A stretch of 13,485 bases of DNA from an uncultured Clostridium sp. GTDB taxonomy: Bacteria; Bacillota; Clostridia; Lachnospirales; Lachnospiraceae. The notes beneath the pieces are model-generated. The model saw only the letters and a list, made by a program, of their open reading frames with translations. It did no database searches and had not been told where the DNA came from. The stretch lies in NCBI GenBank assembly GCA_900540335.1, contig UQFC01000074.1, positions 1-13,485 of the forward strand, read 5' to 3'. Position numbers and translations under genes: made by a program. This document shows positions 6,533 through 13,485 of this stretch, one piece after another. How positions within the stretch are numbered: the stretch's first letter is position 1; every line of letters begins with the position of its first letter.

Positions 6533-8093
6533 GAATTTCCGAAGAGGCCTTTGCCCAGCCGGCCGGCCAGCCGTCTGCACAGATTAAGGTCCATCCGTTT
6601 TCTTTTTTTTCCGCGGAAAGGGTTCCTCCGGAAAGATAGGTTCTGATTTCTTCTGACTCTGCCGCCAGTTCCATTCTCCGGCTTACCGTATCCGGATTCA
6701 GAAAAAGCGCCAAGGCATGGGACGGCTCCAGTCTGTTTTTCTTTCCTGCTGCAAGATGAAGTCCCGGTCTTAAAACTCTGAGACCGGACAGATCCGGAGT
6801 TTTCTCAGGCAGCAGATAAATCTGATCGCCATAGGCAATCGTCCGTTCCGGGCTGCAGGTCTCCATCCAGATTTCTGCCTCCCGCCCCGGAAAAATCTCC
6901 TGAAACATGGCTTTTAACAATGCCTGATTTTCTCTTGCTGTTTCTCCCCCGCCTTTCTTTTTTCCGTTCTGACTGCTGCGGTCTTTCTTCTTTCCATTTT
7001 TACGAACGTCTGTCTCTGCGGCTTCCTGAAGCTCATCCCCGCATGCAGCGCCGCCTTCCTTCTTCAAACAGGCCAGGTAATGTCCTTCTCCCTCGCATTT
7101 GTGAGGCCAGATCCGGAAGCTATTCTCCAGACCGGACATATTGGTCCGGCTCCATTCCGGCCTTCCGTGAGAAAGGCCCTCCAAAGCGTCAGCCGATTCC
7201 GGCTTCTCTATGGAAAAATCACGGTGTTCCTGCAAAAACAGTTCTATTGCCTGTTCATCCTCCTCCGGAGCAAAGGTACAGGTGGAGTAAACAAGCCGTC
7301 CGCCGGGCTTTAACATGGCAGCCGCATTGTCTAAAATTTCCTGCTGGCGTCTGGCGCAGTTTTCCACATTCTCCGGACTCCACTGACTGCGTGCCAGCTC
7401 GTCCTTACGGAACATTCCCTCACCGGAACAAGGCGCATCTACCACAATCCTGTCAAAAAATTCCGGAAAAGAAAGCCTCAGATGACCCGAATCCTCATTG
7501 GTCACAACACAGTTTCCAATTCCCATCCGCTCCACATTCCGGGACAAAATCTTTGCCCTTGCCGGATGAATCTCGTTGCTTACCAAAAGCCCCTGGTTTC
7601 TCATACGTCCTGCAATATGAGTTGTCTTTCCTCCCGGCGCCGCGCACAGATCCAGAATCCGTTCTCCCGGCTGAGGATCCAGAAGCACCGTCACTGCCAT
7701 GGCGCTGGGCTCCTGAATATAATAAATTCCTGCTTCATGAAGCGCATGCTTTCCCGGCCTGGTTTTCTGGTCATAGTAATATCCTTCCGGACACCAGCTT
7801 ACAGGATCAAGCCCGAATCTCTTTCCATAGCGTAGAGAAAGCTCTGACGCCTCCCCTTTCAGAGGATTCCATCTCAGCCCCTGTACCCGCTCTGCCTCAT
7901 AGCTTTCAAGAAACGCCGGAAACTCCCCGCCTAAAAGCTCCTTCATCCGCTTCAAAAATGCTTCCGGCAATTCTGTTTTTTGATTTATTTTTTCATTTGC
8001 TTCCACGAGTTCTTCGATTTCCTTTTCTTCTATTTCTTCTATTTTCTTATATGCCGATTTTTTATTTTTATCCTGCTTCTTCTTTTCAGCCAT
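6492..8093 (-). CDS. RsmF/NOL1-NOP2-Sun type rRNA cytosine-C5 methyltransferase
   Basis: This 533-residue SAM-dependent enzyme probably makes m5C in 16S rRNA. After a Lys/Glu-rich, probably disordered start (1-40), an N1 region reads GLRWNPLK (72-79). The SAM loop is ILDLCAAPGGKTTHIAGRM (146-164). The two catalytic cysteine motifs are DAPCSGEGMFRK with Cys222 and VYSTCTFAPEEDE with Cys272. A Lys/Gly-rich linker (345-390) leads to a PUA-like RsmF C-domain (about 395-533). The ATG at 8093 has GGGAG 6 nt upstream and is preferred. An in-frame ATG at 8114, with an AGGA site, would add MKTRETM and is possible. It has its own promoter and overlaps the pseudouridine synthase gene tail to tail. Exact target position (C1407 or others) is not provable here. 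Confidence 0.9.
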   Translation of the reverse strand: MAEKKKQDKNKKSAYKKIEEIEEKEIEELVEANEKINQKTELPEAFLKRMKELLGGEFPAFLESYEAERVQGLRWNPLKGEASELSLRYGKRFGLDPVSWCPEGYYYDQKTRPGKHALHEAGIYYIQEPSAMAVTVLLDPQPGERILDLCAAPGGKTTHIAGRMRNQGLLVSNEIHPARAKILSRNVERMGIGNCVVTNEDSGHLRLSFPEFFDRIVVDAPCSGEGMFRKDELARSQWSPENVENCARRQQEILDNAAAMLKPGGRLVYSTCTFAPEEDEQAIELFLQEHRDFSIEKPESADALEGLSHGRPEWSRTNMSGLENSFRIWPHKCEGEGHYLACLKKEGGAACGDELQEAAETDVRKNGKKKDRSSQNGKKKGGGETARENQALLKAMFQEIFPGREAEIWMETCSPERTIAYGDQIYLLPEKTPDLSGLRVLRPGLHLAAGKKNRLEPSHALALFLNPDTVSRRMELAAESEEIRTYLSGGTLSAEKKENGWTLICADGWPAGWAKASSEILKNHYPKGLRQEL

Positions 8094-8153
8094 CATTGTC
8101 TCCCGGGTTTTCATTATTTTCCTGCAGTCTTTAGTCTCTTACCGCTTTTTTTC

Positions 8154-8182
8154 ATTATATCGGTCTGAGGATTTCCTGTAAA
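8154..8182 (-). promoter_or_regulatory. Sigma-A promoter of the rRNA methyltransferase gene
   Basis: On the minus strand, TTTACA (8177-8182), a 17-nt spacer, and TATAAT (8154-8159) make a near-consensus promoter, with one mismatch in the -35. It lies 40 bp upstream of the ATG at 8114 and 61 bp upstream of the preferred ATG at 8093. Confidence 0.8.
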
Positions 8183-8208
8183 TACCCTATCTGCGACAAA
8201 ATTCTCTA

Positions 8209-8269
8209 CCGCCGCACGGCGATCCTCGCGGAGCGTTTTTATGTCATAGGACGTAATTTCCTATGACAT
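8209..8269. other. Structured non-coding block: GC palindromes plus perfect 11-bp inverted repeat
   Basis: ATGTCATAGGA (8241-8251) and TCCTATGACAT (8259-8269) form a perfect 11-bp inverted repeat around 7 nt. Flanking T5 and A7 can extend the stem past a one-base bulge. Beside it lie CGCCG-CA-CGGCG (8210-8221) and CTC-n3-GAG (8224-8232). The block sits between the terminator of the upstream gene and the -35 of the downstream gene, outside both predicted transcripts. A-runs rather than T-runs follow the stem on each strand, so it is not an intrinsic terminator. It could be a regulator-binding site or a dispersed intergenic repeat. Confidence 0.6.
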
Positions 8270-8270
8270 G

Positions 8271-8313
8271 AAAAAAAGGTTGCACATCTGTCACAACAGA
8301 CGCACAGCCTTTT
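8271..8313 (-). terminator. Intrinsic terminator after the Lys/Ala-rich protein gene
   Basis: On the minus strand a stem of about 18 pairs (8274-8313) with one mismatch and three G-U pairs closes on a TGTG tetraloop. Its outer stem is AAAAGG/CCTTTT and it runs into a stretch of seven T (8271-8277, partly in the stem). It begins about 30 bp after the stop codon at 8343. Confidence 0.85.
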
Positions 8314-8342
8314 CGTCATTACACCTTTATCAAATCCTTCGA

Positions 8343-8768
8343 TTACAGGGAAACCTTGAAATCGTCGGAACCTTCTCCGTTTACGACATAGTAAGCCACA
8401 TTATTTTCAGGTTGGATATAAACTTCAATGGTTTTGATGGTAACGCCTCTGTGGTTGGCCTTGTATGCTTTGGTTGCTGCATCCAGTACATCCTTTGCAA
8501 CAATCTGATTCTCGCCATACTCAATAACAACCTTTGCCTTCGGCTCAGCTTTTTTTGCTGGAGTTTTCTTTGCAGCCGGAGCTTTTTCTTCAGCCTGGGT
8601 CTTTTCTGCAGCCGGTGCTTTTTCTGCAGCTGTCTTCTTCGGCGCTGCTGCTTTCTTCTCTGCCGGTTTCTTTACTGCCTTGGAAGCTGTTGTTGTCTTC
8701 TCAGTTTCCTTCTCAGCAACTGCATTCCCCTCTACTGCTTTGTCAGCTACTTTCTTTACTGCTGCCAT
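8343..8768 (-). CDS. Lys/Ala-rich small protein, DUF6465-like
   Basis: This 141-residue protein has two parts. Residues 1-79 are a low-complexity, disordered Lys/Ala/Pro/Glu tail with repeated KAPAA, EKKAAA and AEK motifs, resembling histone H1 tails. Residues 80-141 are a compact mixed alpha/beta domain (VVIEYGENQIVAKDV, then a helix, then IKTIEVYIQPENNVAYYVVNG). From memory this architecture matches DUF6465 proteins of Lachnospiraceae; the function is unknown. DNA or RNA binding is only suggested by the basic tail. The ATG at 8768 is chosen because a GAGGAGGAAAAGG site precedes it closely; an upstream ATG at 8816 would put that site inside the gene. It has its own consensus promoter and a strong terminator, so it appears monocistronic and well expressed. 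Confidence 0.8.
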   Translation of the reverse strand: MAAVKKVADKAVEGNAVAEKETEKTTTASKAVKKPAEKKAAAPKKTAAEKAPAAEKTQAEEKAPAAKKTPAKKAEPKAKVVIEYGENQIVAKDVLDAATKAYKANHRGVTIKTIEVYIQPENNVAYYVVNGEGSDDFKVSL

Positions 8769-8840
8769 AATCCTTTTCCTCCTCATTTGACTCTGGAACC
8801 TATTGATTTCCTGCACAGTTCTTCCCCCTGCGCTGAGTGC

Positions 8841-8869
8841 ATTATATATCCCTTTTCCTTTTTTGTCAA
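8841..8869 (-). promoter_or_regulatory. Perfect-consensus sigma-A promoter
   Basis: TTGACA (8864-8869), a 17-nt spacer, and TATAAT (8841-8846) on the minus strand match the sigma-A consensus at all twelve positions with optimal spacing. It drives the Lys/Ala-rich protein gene at 8768. The predicted leader is about 65 nt. It lies in the 125-bp gap after the AEC permease gene, where I see no terminator, so readthrough from that operon is also possible. Confidence 0.9.
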
Positions 8870-8893
8870 TGAAATCCTTTGAATATCAAGACA

Positions 8894-9814
8894 TCACAGC
8901 ACAAGAATAAGAGTTATTGTAATAGCTGCCATACTCAAAACAATTGACATGGAATTGACGGCACTGGACATTTCCACATCACTGCCCAGCTTTCCTGTAA
9001 AAGCTGTCGCCACAGAAGAAACCGGTCCGAAGGCCACAATAGCCATGGCCTGACGAACCTCCAGTTCAAAGGGCAGCAGATAAAATCCTGCCAGAGAAAA
9101 AGCAACAGCCATGCCGTAGCGCAGAGCCATCAGACGGAAAATCCGGAAAATCTTATCTCGTCCCAGACGGATTTCAAATCCGATTCCAATCATCAAAAGA
9201 GCCAGGAAGGCATTGGCGGCTCCCACAGTACCGGCGAAAGAAACAACTACATCCGGAAGCGATATCCCCAGCATAGCAAGAATTGTCATAATTACATAAG
9301 CATCAAAGGGCATGGAGGAAAGCAGGCTCTTTACAATATTTCCCGGTGATGCTTTTTCGCCCGTTCCCTTAACCATCGAAGCCAGAGTATAGGTTACTCC
9401 TGTACACATAACCGCATTTCCGGCATCAAACAGACTGGTTGCCGCAAATCCGACCGGTCCCAGAAAGCTCTGAACAAAAGGCAGGGTGAAATTTCCAATG
9501 TTGTACCCGGACAGGTTAATCATATCAAAGGCCTTTCTCTCCCCGTCCCGGCGCAGATTGGTCACATAGCCGATACCTACCATAATAATATTATAAAGAA
9601 TTCCCAGCAGACATAAAATGAGCAGTGAGCGCTCCATGGTGATATTGCTGAAATTAGAAATAATCGCACAGGGCAGGGTAATCCGGATTACGATTTTAGA
9701 AATCAGATAAAAATCATCCGGATGAAAAAAACCTTTTCGTTTCAATACATATCCCATCACAATAATCAAGATAAATGCTGCTGCCTTCGTCAGCACAGCC
9801 AGAATTCCGCTCAT
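8894..9814 (-). CDS. AEC (auxin efflux carrier) family transporter
   Basis: This is a 306-residue integral membrane protein with about ten hydrophobic segments, the usual length for the AEC/BART superfamily, which moves organic acids such as malate or malonate, or amino acids, across the membrane. Family features include GYVLKRKGFF (21-30) after the first membrane segment, RITLPCAIISNFS (44-56), and NLSGYNIGNFTLPF with FDAGNA, the glycine- and asparagine-rich region near the middle. The second half repeats the five-helix unit. A GGAGG site lies 8-9 nt before the ATG. It follows azlD by 24 bp on the same strand, so it is probably the third gene of that operon. The substrate is unknown; efflux of a branched-chain amino acid related compound is a guess from context. 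Confidence 0.9.
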   Translation of the reverse strand: MSGILAVLTKAAAFILIIVMGYVLKRKGFFHPDDFYLISKIVIRITLPCAIISNFSNITMERSLLILCLLGILYNIIMVGIGYVTNLRRDGERKAFDMINLSGYNIGNFTLPFVQSFLGPVGFAATSLFDAGNAVMCTGVTYTLASMVKGTGEKASPGNIVKSLLSSMPFDAYVIMTILAMLGISLPDVVVSFAGTVGAANAFLALLMIGIGFEIRLGRDKIFRIFRLMALRYGMAVAFSLAGFYLLPFELEVRQAMAIVAFGPVSSVATAFTGKLGSDVEMSSAVNSMSIVLSMAAITITLILVL

Positions 9815-9838
9815 GCCTTTTTCCTCCTTTTCAATGAC

Positions 9839-10144
9839 TTATAAAAACAGCTCTGCCAGATAAACAACCACACATGCTCCAATGGATACCCGAAACAAAT
9901 TCCCATCCACCCACGCAAGAATCACGGCCGCAGCAAAGCCGGCAAGACCGGAGCGAACATCAGCCGTAGCTGATAAAATGGCTGGAAATGTCATAACGGA
10001 CAGACTGACATAAGGTACATAATATAAAAAAGAACGGATAAATGGACTTTTTATTTCCTTTTTCAGGAGAGTCAGGGGAAGTACCCGCACCCCGTAAATC
10101 GTCAGAAACATCACAAGGATGCTTACAGGAATATTAGCACTCAT
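9839..10144 (-). CDS. azlD: AzlD-family branched-chain amino acid exporter small subunit
   Basis: This 101-residue protein with about four hydrophobic segments matches AzlD in length and in features such as the early YGVRVLPLTLL (18-28), then FIRSFLYYVPYVSLSVMTFPAIL (35-57). AzlD pairs with AzlC to form a two-part exporter for branched-chain amino acids and analogues such as azaleucine. The start codon lies inside the end of azlC: the two genes overlap by 11 nt (ATGAGTGCTAA). Its GGAGG site is inside azlC about 9 nt upstream, so translation is probably coupled to give matched amounts. Confidence 0.92.
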   Translation of the reverse strand: MSANIPVSILVMFLTIYGVRVLPLTLLKKEIKSPFIRSFLYYVPYVSLSVMTFPAILSATADVRSGLAGFAAAVILAWVDGNLFRVSIGACVVVYLAELFL

Positions 10145-10880
10145 GAACTGCTGCCTCCTTCTCTTCTTTTACCGGGAACAGCACGGCTGCCCCTCCGGCC
10201 AAAAGAACTGTTAAAAGAATCATCTGAAATCCGGATGATATTTCACGAATTCCAGGTATTATGGAAAATGCCGCGCTGCATATCATAGAAACCGCTACCA
10301 CACCTGCAATTACTTTGCTTTTTCTTGACGGCGGAATCACAACTGCCATAAACATTCCGTAAAGGGCCACGTTTAAAGCGCTCATAACTCCCTCCGGAAG
10401 AATCATGCCGATAACAGCCCCCAAATAGGTTCCCAATACCCAGCCCGGTCCTGCCACAGCCACTGCGCCGTACATATAAGCAGGATGAAGCTTATCCGGA
10501 ACTGAAATGGCAATACCGAAAATTTCATCGGTTACTTCATAAGCCATTAAAAATCTGTGATAAAACGGTACATCCTGTCTCACCTTCTGAGAAAGTGCAC
10601 TGGACATTAACAAGTACCGCATATTTACTACCATCGTTGTCACTGCCATCTCCAGATAACCGACTCCCGCTGCAATCATGCCGATTCCTGCAAACTGCCC
10701 TGCAGAAGCCATCATGGCTGATGACATCACCGCTGCCTGAAATGCAGACAGTCCCGCTTTTTTTGAAGCAATTCCCAGGGTAAAGGATACTGCAAAATAC
10801 CCCAGACCAATAGGAATTCCATGTTTCATTCCCTGCAGAAACCAGACTTTTCCTTCATTTCCTGATTTCGCGCTGTTCAT
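10134..10880 (-). CDS. azlC: AzlC-family branched-chain amino acid exporter large subunit
   Basis: This 248-residue membrane protein has the AzlC hallmarks: GIPIGLGYFAVSFTLGI (20-36), a FQAAVMSSAMMASAGQFAG stretch (46-64), and VNMRYLLMSSALS (84-96). Several hydrophobic helices follow. With AzlD it should export branched-chain amino acids. A GAGG box is 4 nt before the ATG, with a further GGAGG upstream. It is the first gene of an azlC-azlD-AEC operon with its own promoter at 10936-10964. It is transcribed away from a LysR-type regulator gene, the classic layout for regulator and target. Confidence 0.93.
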   Translation of the reverse strand: MNSAKSGNEGKVWFLQGMKHGIPIGLGYFAVSFTLGIASKKAGLSAFQAAVMSSAMMASAGQFAGIGMIAAGVGYLEMAVTTMVVNMRYLLMSSALSQKVRQDVPFYHRFLMAYEVTDEIFGIAISVPDKLHPAYMYGAVAVAGPGWVLGTYLGAVIGMILPEGVMSALNVALYGMFMAVVIPPSRKSKVIAGVVAVSMICSAAFSIIPGIREISSGFQMILLTVLLAGGAAVLFPVKEEKEAAVHEC

Positions 10881-10935
10881 TTTTCCTCATTCCTCCCTTT
10901 TCCCTTATTCTGGATAAAAAAAACAGACTTTTACT

Positions 10936-10964
10936 ATCATACCCATACTGTCCTCACAAGTCAA
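10936..10964 (-). promoter_or_regulatory. Sigma-A promoter of the azlCD operon
   Basis: On the minus strand, TTGACT (10959-10964), a 17-nt spacer, and TATGAT (10936-10941) match consensus at ten of twelve positions. The start codon is about 55 bp downstream. The -35 box lies back to back with that of the divergent LysR gene, 19 bp away, so one bound regulator could affect both. Confidence 0.75.
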
Positions 10965-10990
10965 TGTCCAGTTTCGCGCCCGGATGACTT
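10958..10990. promoter_or_regulatory. Candidate LysR operator between divergent promoters
   Basis: AAGTCA (10958-10963) and TGACTT (10985-10990) form a perfect 6-bp inverted repeat spaced by 21 bp, overlapping the -35 boxes of both divergent promoters. LysR-type proteins usually bind this kind of divergent region. The symmetry is partly forced by the two -35 sequences themselves, so the operator call is tentative. Confidence 0.35.
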
Positions 10991-11012
10991 TTTTCGCATT
11001 TCGTATTATAAT
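10984..11012 (+). promoter_or_regulatory. Sigma-A promoter of the LysR gene
   Basis: ATGACT (10984-10989), a 17-nt spacer, and a perfect TATAAT (11007-11012) lie 23 bp before the ATG at 11035. The leader is very short, about 15-17 nt, just enough to hold the ribosome binding site AAAGGAG. Confidence 0.7.
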
Positions 11013-11034
11013 TGCACAAGAAAGGAGAATTCCT

Positions 11035-11991
11035 ATGACGACAAAAGAATTGCTGTATGTAAAAACAGTTGCCGATGAGCACAATATATCAAAAGCCGCA
11101 AAAAAATTATTTATAGCCCAGCCGTCTTTAAGCCAGTCCATTCAGAGAATCGAAGACAGCATCGGCACAACCTTATTTAACAGAACTTCCACCGGACTTA
11201 CCCTTACCTTTGCCGGTGAGCGGTATTACCATATGGCTGTCCAGATTTTAAAAATGTATGAGGATTTTCAGCTGGAAATCAGCGATATCAATAATCTGAA
11301 AACAGGACGCATCCACGTTGGGATTACCAGCCATCTTGGCACCCTTGTACTCCCCAGAGTTCTCCCTGCCTACAAAAAAATAGGTCCTCATGTGGAAATT
11401 ACCATCACGGAGGAAAACACGGCTTCTCTGGAGCAGCAGCTTCTGGCGGGAAAACTGGATTTTGCTGTAATGCATGCGCCTCCGGAAAAGAGTTCTCTGG
11501 CTGCCTTTCACTATGAACTTCTGAGCAGAGATCCCTTTGTCATTGTTTTATCCCCGGATCACCCGCTGCTTCAAAAAGCAGTTTCCCGGGAAGGTTATCC
11601 CTATCCTGTTCTGGATCTGAAGCTTCTGGCCGATGAACCCTTTCTGATGCTCCACCAGACCCAGAGGATCCGCCAGATTACAGATGAAGTCCTTCTTCGG
11701 GCAGGAATTTCCCGGCCCAAAACCGTTCTGACCCTGAAAAGCTTTGAAACAGCCCAGCTTCTCGCAGCCCGCGGAATGGGAGTCATGCTTGTGCCGGAAC
11801 AGTATTCCCGGATTCATTCCGGAAAGCTTCAGCCGGCTCGCCTCTGCATCGATCAGATTTACGGAGCCGGTTGGGATATGTGTATTGCCACCCTTAACGA
11901 CAGCTTTCTGTCTAAGGCAGATCAGCTGTTTATCCGGATTCTGAAAGAACAGTTTCCCCTATCCGACAACCAGAATCCTTCTATTACCTGA
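11035..11991 (+). CDS. LysR-family transcriptional regulator
   Basis: This 318-residue protein has the standard LysR plan. An N-terminal winged helix-turn-helix covers about 1-60, with NISKAAKKLFIAQPSLSQSIQRIE (17-40) as the recognition region and LFNRTSTGLTLTFAG (48-62) as the wing. A linker helix follows, then a substrate-binding domain (about 90-300) with the two lobes visible as GRIHVGITSHLG and later GMGVMLVPE. The ligand is unknown. AAAGGAG is 7 nt before the ATG at 11035; an in-frame ATG at 10984 is rejected because it lies in the -35 box. It is divergent from azlC and 22 bp ahead of a MATE efflux gene, so it probably regulates one or both. Confidence 0.94.
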   Translation: MTTKELLYVKTVADEHNISKAAKKLFIAQPSLSQSIQRIEDSIGTTLFNRTSTGLTLTFAGERYYHMAVQILKMYEDFQLEISDINNLKTGRIHVGITSHLGTLVLPRVLPAYKKIGPHVEITITEENTASLEQQLLAGKLDFAVMHAPPEKSSLAAFHYELLSRDPFVIVLSPDHPLLQKAVSREGYPYPVLDLKLLADEPFLMLHQTQRIRQITDEVLLRAGISRPKTVLTLKSFETAQLLAARGMGVMLVPEQYSRIHSGKLQPARLCIDQIYGAGWDMCIATLNDSFLSKADQLFIRILKEQFPLSDNQNPSIT

Positions 11992-12013
11992 CATTTAAAA
12001 GGAGATAAAACCC

Positions 12014-13369
12014 ATGAATAAAAAGCAGCCCCTGCTAACTGACACTCCGGGACGGGCTCTTCTTGTCTTTGCTCTTCCCATGATTATCGGAAATCTGTTT
12101 CAGCAATTCTATAATATGGCTGATTCCATCATTGTCGGACGCTTTGTAGGCGAAAATGCCCTGGCAGCCGTAGGTGCCTCCTATTCCTTTACCAACGTCT
12201 TTATTATGATTGCTATCGGAGGCGGAATCGGCGCCTCCGTACTGACCAGCCAATATCTGGGCGCAGGAAAACTCCGGGAAATGAAAACCTCTGTCGCAAC
12301 CTTTCTGATTACCTTCCTTGTTCTCAGTTCCCTGCTTGCATGCTTCGGTTTTTTGTTAAACCCGACGGTTATGCGGCTGCTGAAGACACCGGAGGATATT
12401 TTCAGCGACGCTGTTCTCTATCTTCAGATTTACTTTTGCGGACTGCCCTTTATGTTTATGTACAACGTGCTTTCCGCCAATTTTAATGCACTGGGGAAAT
12501 CCGTGATTCCTCTGGTTCTTCTAATCTTCTCCTCTGTATTAAATGTATTTCTGGATTTATTTATGGTTTTGAAGCTGGGAATGGGCGTGGAAGGCGTGGC
12601 GATTGCCACTGTTCTTGCTCAGGGAATTTCCTCTCTGCTTTCCTTCCAGATCCTTCTGCGTTTCCTCGGCACTTTTCACACAGAAGGAAAAATTTCCCTT
12701 TTTAATCGCTCTATGCTGGTAAACGGAACAAAAATCGCCATTCCTTCCATCATTCAGCAGTCCATTGTCAGCATCGGCATCCTGCTGACCCAGTCTGCAG
12801 TAAACCGTTTCGGCTCCTCCGCACTGGCCGGATACTCTGCCGGCATGCGTCTGGAATCCCTGGCGATTGTACCAATGATAGCCACAGGAAATGCTGTCTC
12901 TACCTTTACTGCCCAGAATCTGGGCGCAGGCCAGAAGGAACGAGTTCGCCAGGGGTATCGGACCTCGTACCTCATCATTCTTTCCTTCAGTGCTATCCTT
13001 CTCATCGCCACCCAGCTGTTTTACCGTCCCATCCTCTCTGCCTTTCTTGATGTGGAATCATCCCCTGTGGCCTATTCCACCGGAGCCAGTTACCTTCGCT
13101 TTATCGGCTTTTTCTTCTGCTTTCTGGGATTTAAGGCCTCAACCGATGGCGTTCTGCGGGGTGCGGGAGATGTGGGCGTTTATATGGCGGCAAATCTTGT
13201 CAATCTCTCCATCCGGGTTGCTGTCGCGCAGCTCTGCTCTCCTCTCTGGGGAATTGAATTTGTGTGGTATGCTGTACCGCTCGGCTGGGGTACAAACTAT
13301 ATCATTTCTTATCTCTGGTATCGCACCGGCCACTGGGAAAAGAAAACACTGGTATCTTCCTCTCATTAA
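12014..13369 (+). CDS. MATE-family multidrug/metabolite efflux transporter
   Basis: This 451-residue membrane protein has about twelve hydrophobic segments, the normal size for MATE transporters, which exchange Na+ or H+ for cationic drugs or metabolites. The first repeat shows ALPMIIGNLFQQFYNMADSIIVGRFVGENALAAVG (20-54), a clear MATE signature. The second repeat shows IAIPSIIQQSIVSIGILL and SSALAGYSAGMRLESLAIVPMIATGNAVSTFTAQNLGAG, the matching half. It most resembles the NorM/DinF-type branch common in Clostridia. An AAGGAG site lies about 9 nt before the ATG. It is cotranscribed with the LysR gene by spacing (22 bp) and ends in a strong terminator. Its substrate cannot be told from sequence. 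Confidence 0.93.
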   Translation: MNKKQPLLTDTPGRALLVFALPMIIGNLFQQFYNMADSIIVGRFVGENALAAVGASYSFTNVFIMIAIGGGIGASVLTSQYLGAGKLREMKTSVATFLITFLVLSSLLACFGFLLNPTVMRLLKTPEDIFSDAVLYLQIYFCGLPFMFMYNVLSANFNALGKSVIPLVLLIFSSVLNVFLDLFMVLKLGMGVEGVAIATVLAQGISSLLSFQILLRFLGTFHTEGKISLFNRSMLVNGTKIAIPSIIQQSIVSIGILLTQSAVNRFGSSALAGYSAGMRLESLAIVPMIATGNAVSTFTAQNLGAGQKERVRQGYRTSYLIILSFSAILLIATQLFYRPILSAFLDVESSPVAYSTGASYLRFIGFFFCFLGFKASTDGVLRGAGDVGVYMAANLVNLSIRVAVAQLCSPLWGIEFVWYAVPLGWGTNYIISYLWYRTGHWEKKTLVSSSH

Positions 13370-13407
13370 AGAAATCTGAAAAAGCTGAGAAAAAAGATTT
13401 TCAAAAG

Positions 13408-13469
13408 AAAAGAAAGCCGCAAACCCTGTTCCGCATGAAAAATGCCATGGATTTGCCGGCTTTCTTTTT
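13408..13469 (+). terminator. Long-stem intrinsic terminator after the MATE gene
   Basis: AAAAGAAAGCCG (13408-13419) pairs perfectly with CGGCTTTCTTTT (13457-13468), and CAAA/TTTG adds four pairs past a one-base bulge at 13456. The wide loop holds a small hairpin, GCAT-n5-ATGC. T-runs on the plus strand and A-runs on the other arm make it potentially bidirectional, so it could also stop transcription entering from the right. Confidence 0.8.
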
Positions 13470-13485
13470 CAGATAAAACTGATAT

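Noticed and set aside
6920..8134. 404-codon open frame on the plus strand opposite the methyltransferase gene
   Set aside because: The translation is low in motif content and rich in Pro/Ser/Leu as expected for an antisense shadow, while the minus strand encodes a clear RsmF-type enzyme with catalytic motifs.
8241..8269. Inverted repeat read as an intrinsic terminator
   Set aside because: The stem is followed by A-runs rather than T-runs on both strands, and a better terminator sits next to it at 8271-8313.
1..13485. Signs of a mobile element, defence island or CRISPR array
   Set aside because: No transposase, integrase, phage, nuclease or spaced-repeat pattern is visible; all large genes are ordinary metabolic, repair, RNA modification or transport functions.

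Overview
The window looks like an ordinary chromosomal segment of a low-to-medium GC Firmicute, most likely a Clostridia/Lachnospiraceae gut anaerobe. This is inferred from strong GGAGG ribosome binding sites, consensus sigma-A promoters, a sodium-pump decarboxylase operon whose OadG-like subunit carries a lipoprotein extension, and a Lys/Ala-rich small protein that resembles a family I associate with Lachnospiraceae. I see no phage, transposase, CRISPR, tRNA or rRNA.

Left region (1-2871, minus strand): a probable four-gene operon for a membrane-bound, biotin-dependent, Na+-translocating decarboxylase. In transcription order it holds a carboxyltransferase subunit, an OadG-like membrane subunit, a biotin carrier protein, and the start of the beta (Na+ pump) subunit, which runs off the left edge. 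It has its own good promoter directly after the upstream gene, and a leader of about 100 nt with a long imperfect hairpin. Its substrate is unclear, because the carboxyltransferase departs from the methylmalonyl-CoA decarboxylase signatures at several motifs.

Middle region (2881-8114): a secreted D-Ala-D-Ala carboxypeptidase (minus) is divergent from a Y-family DNA polymerase (plus). The polymerase gene overlaps an RluA-type pseudouridine synthase by 4 nt. That gene in turn overlaps, tail to tail by 41 bp, an RsmF-type rRNA m5C methyltransferase on the minus strand.

Region 8115-8893: this holds the methyltransferase promoter, a compact structured non-coding block, a strong intrinsic terminator, and a 141-residue Lys/Ala-rich protein gene. 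That gene is driven by a promoter matching the sigma-A consensus exactly (TTGACA, 17 nt, TATAAT).

Right region (8894-13469): a transport locus. An azlC-azlD-AEC-permease operon (minus) is divergent from a LysR regulator followed by a MATE efflux gene (plus). The two promoters lie back to back, and their -35 boxes form an inverted repeat. A natural reading is that the LysR protein controls export of amino or organic acids through these carriers. A long-stem terminator closes the plus-strand unit.

Nothing here is clearly a new system. The most interesting items are the divergent carboxyltransferase with the lipoprotein OadG, the structured leader before it, the unexplained structured block at 8200-8270, and the strongly promoted histone-like small protein.
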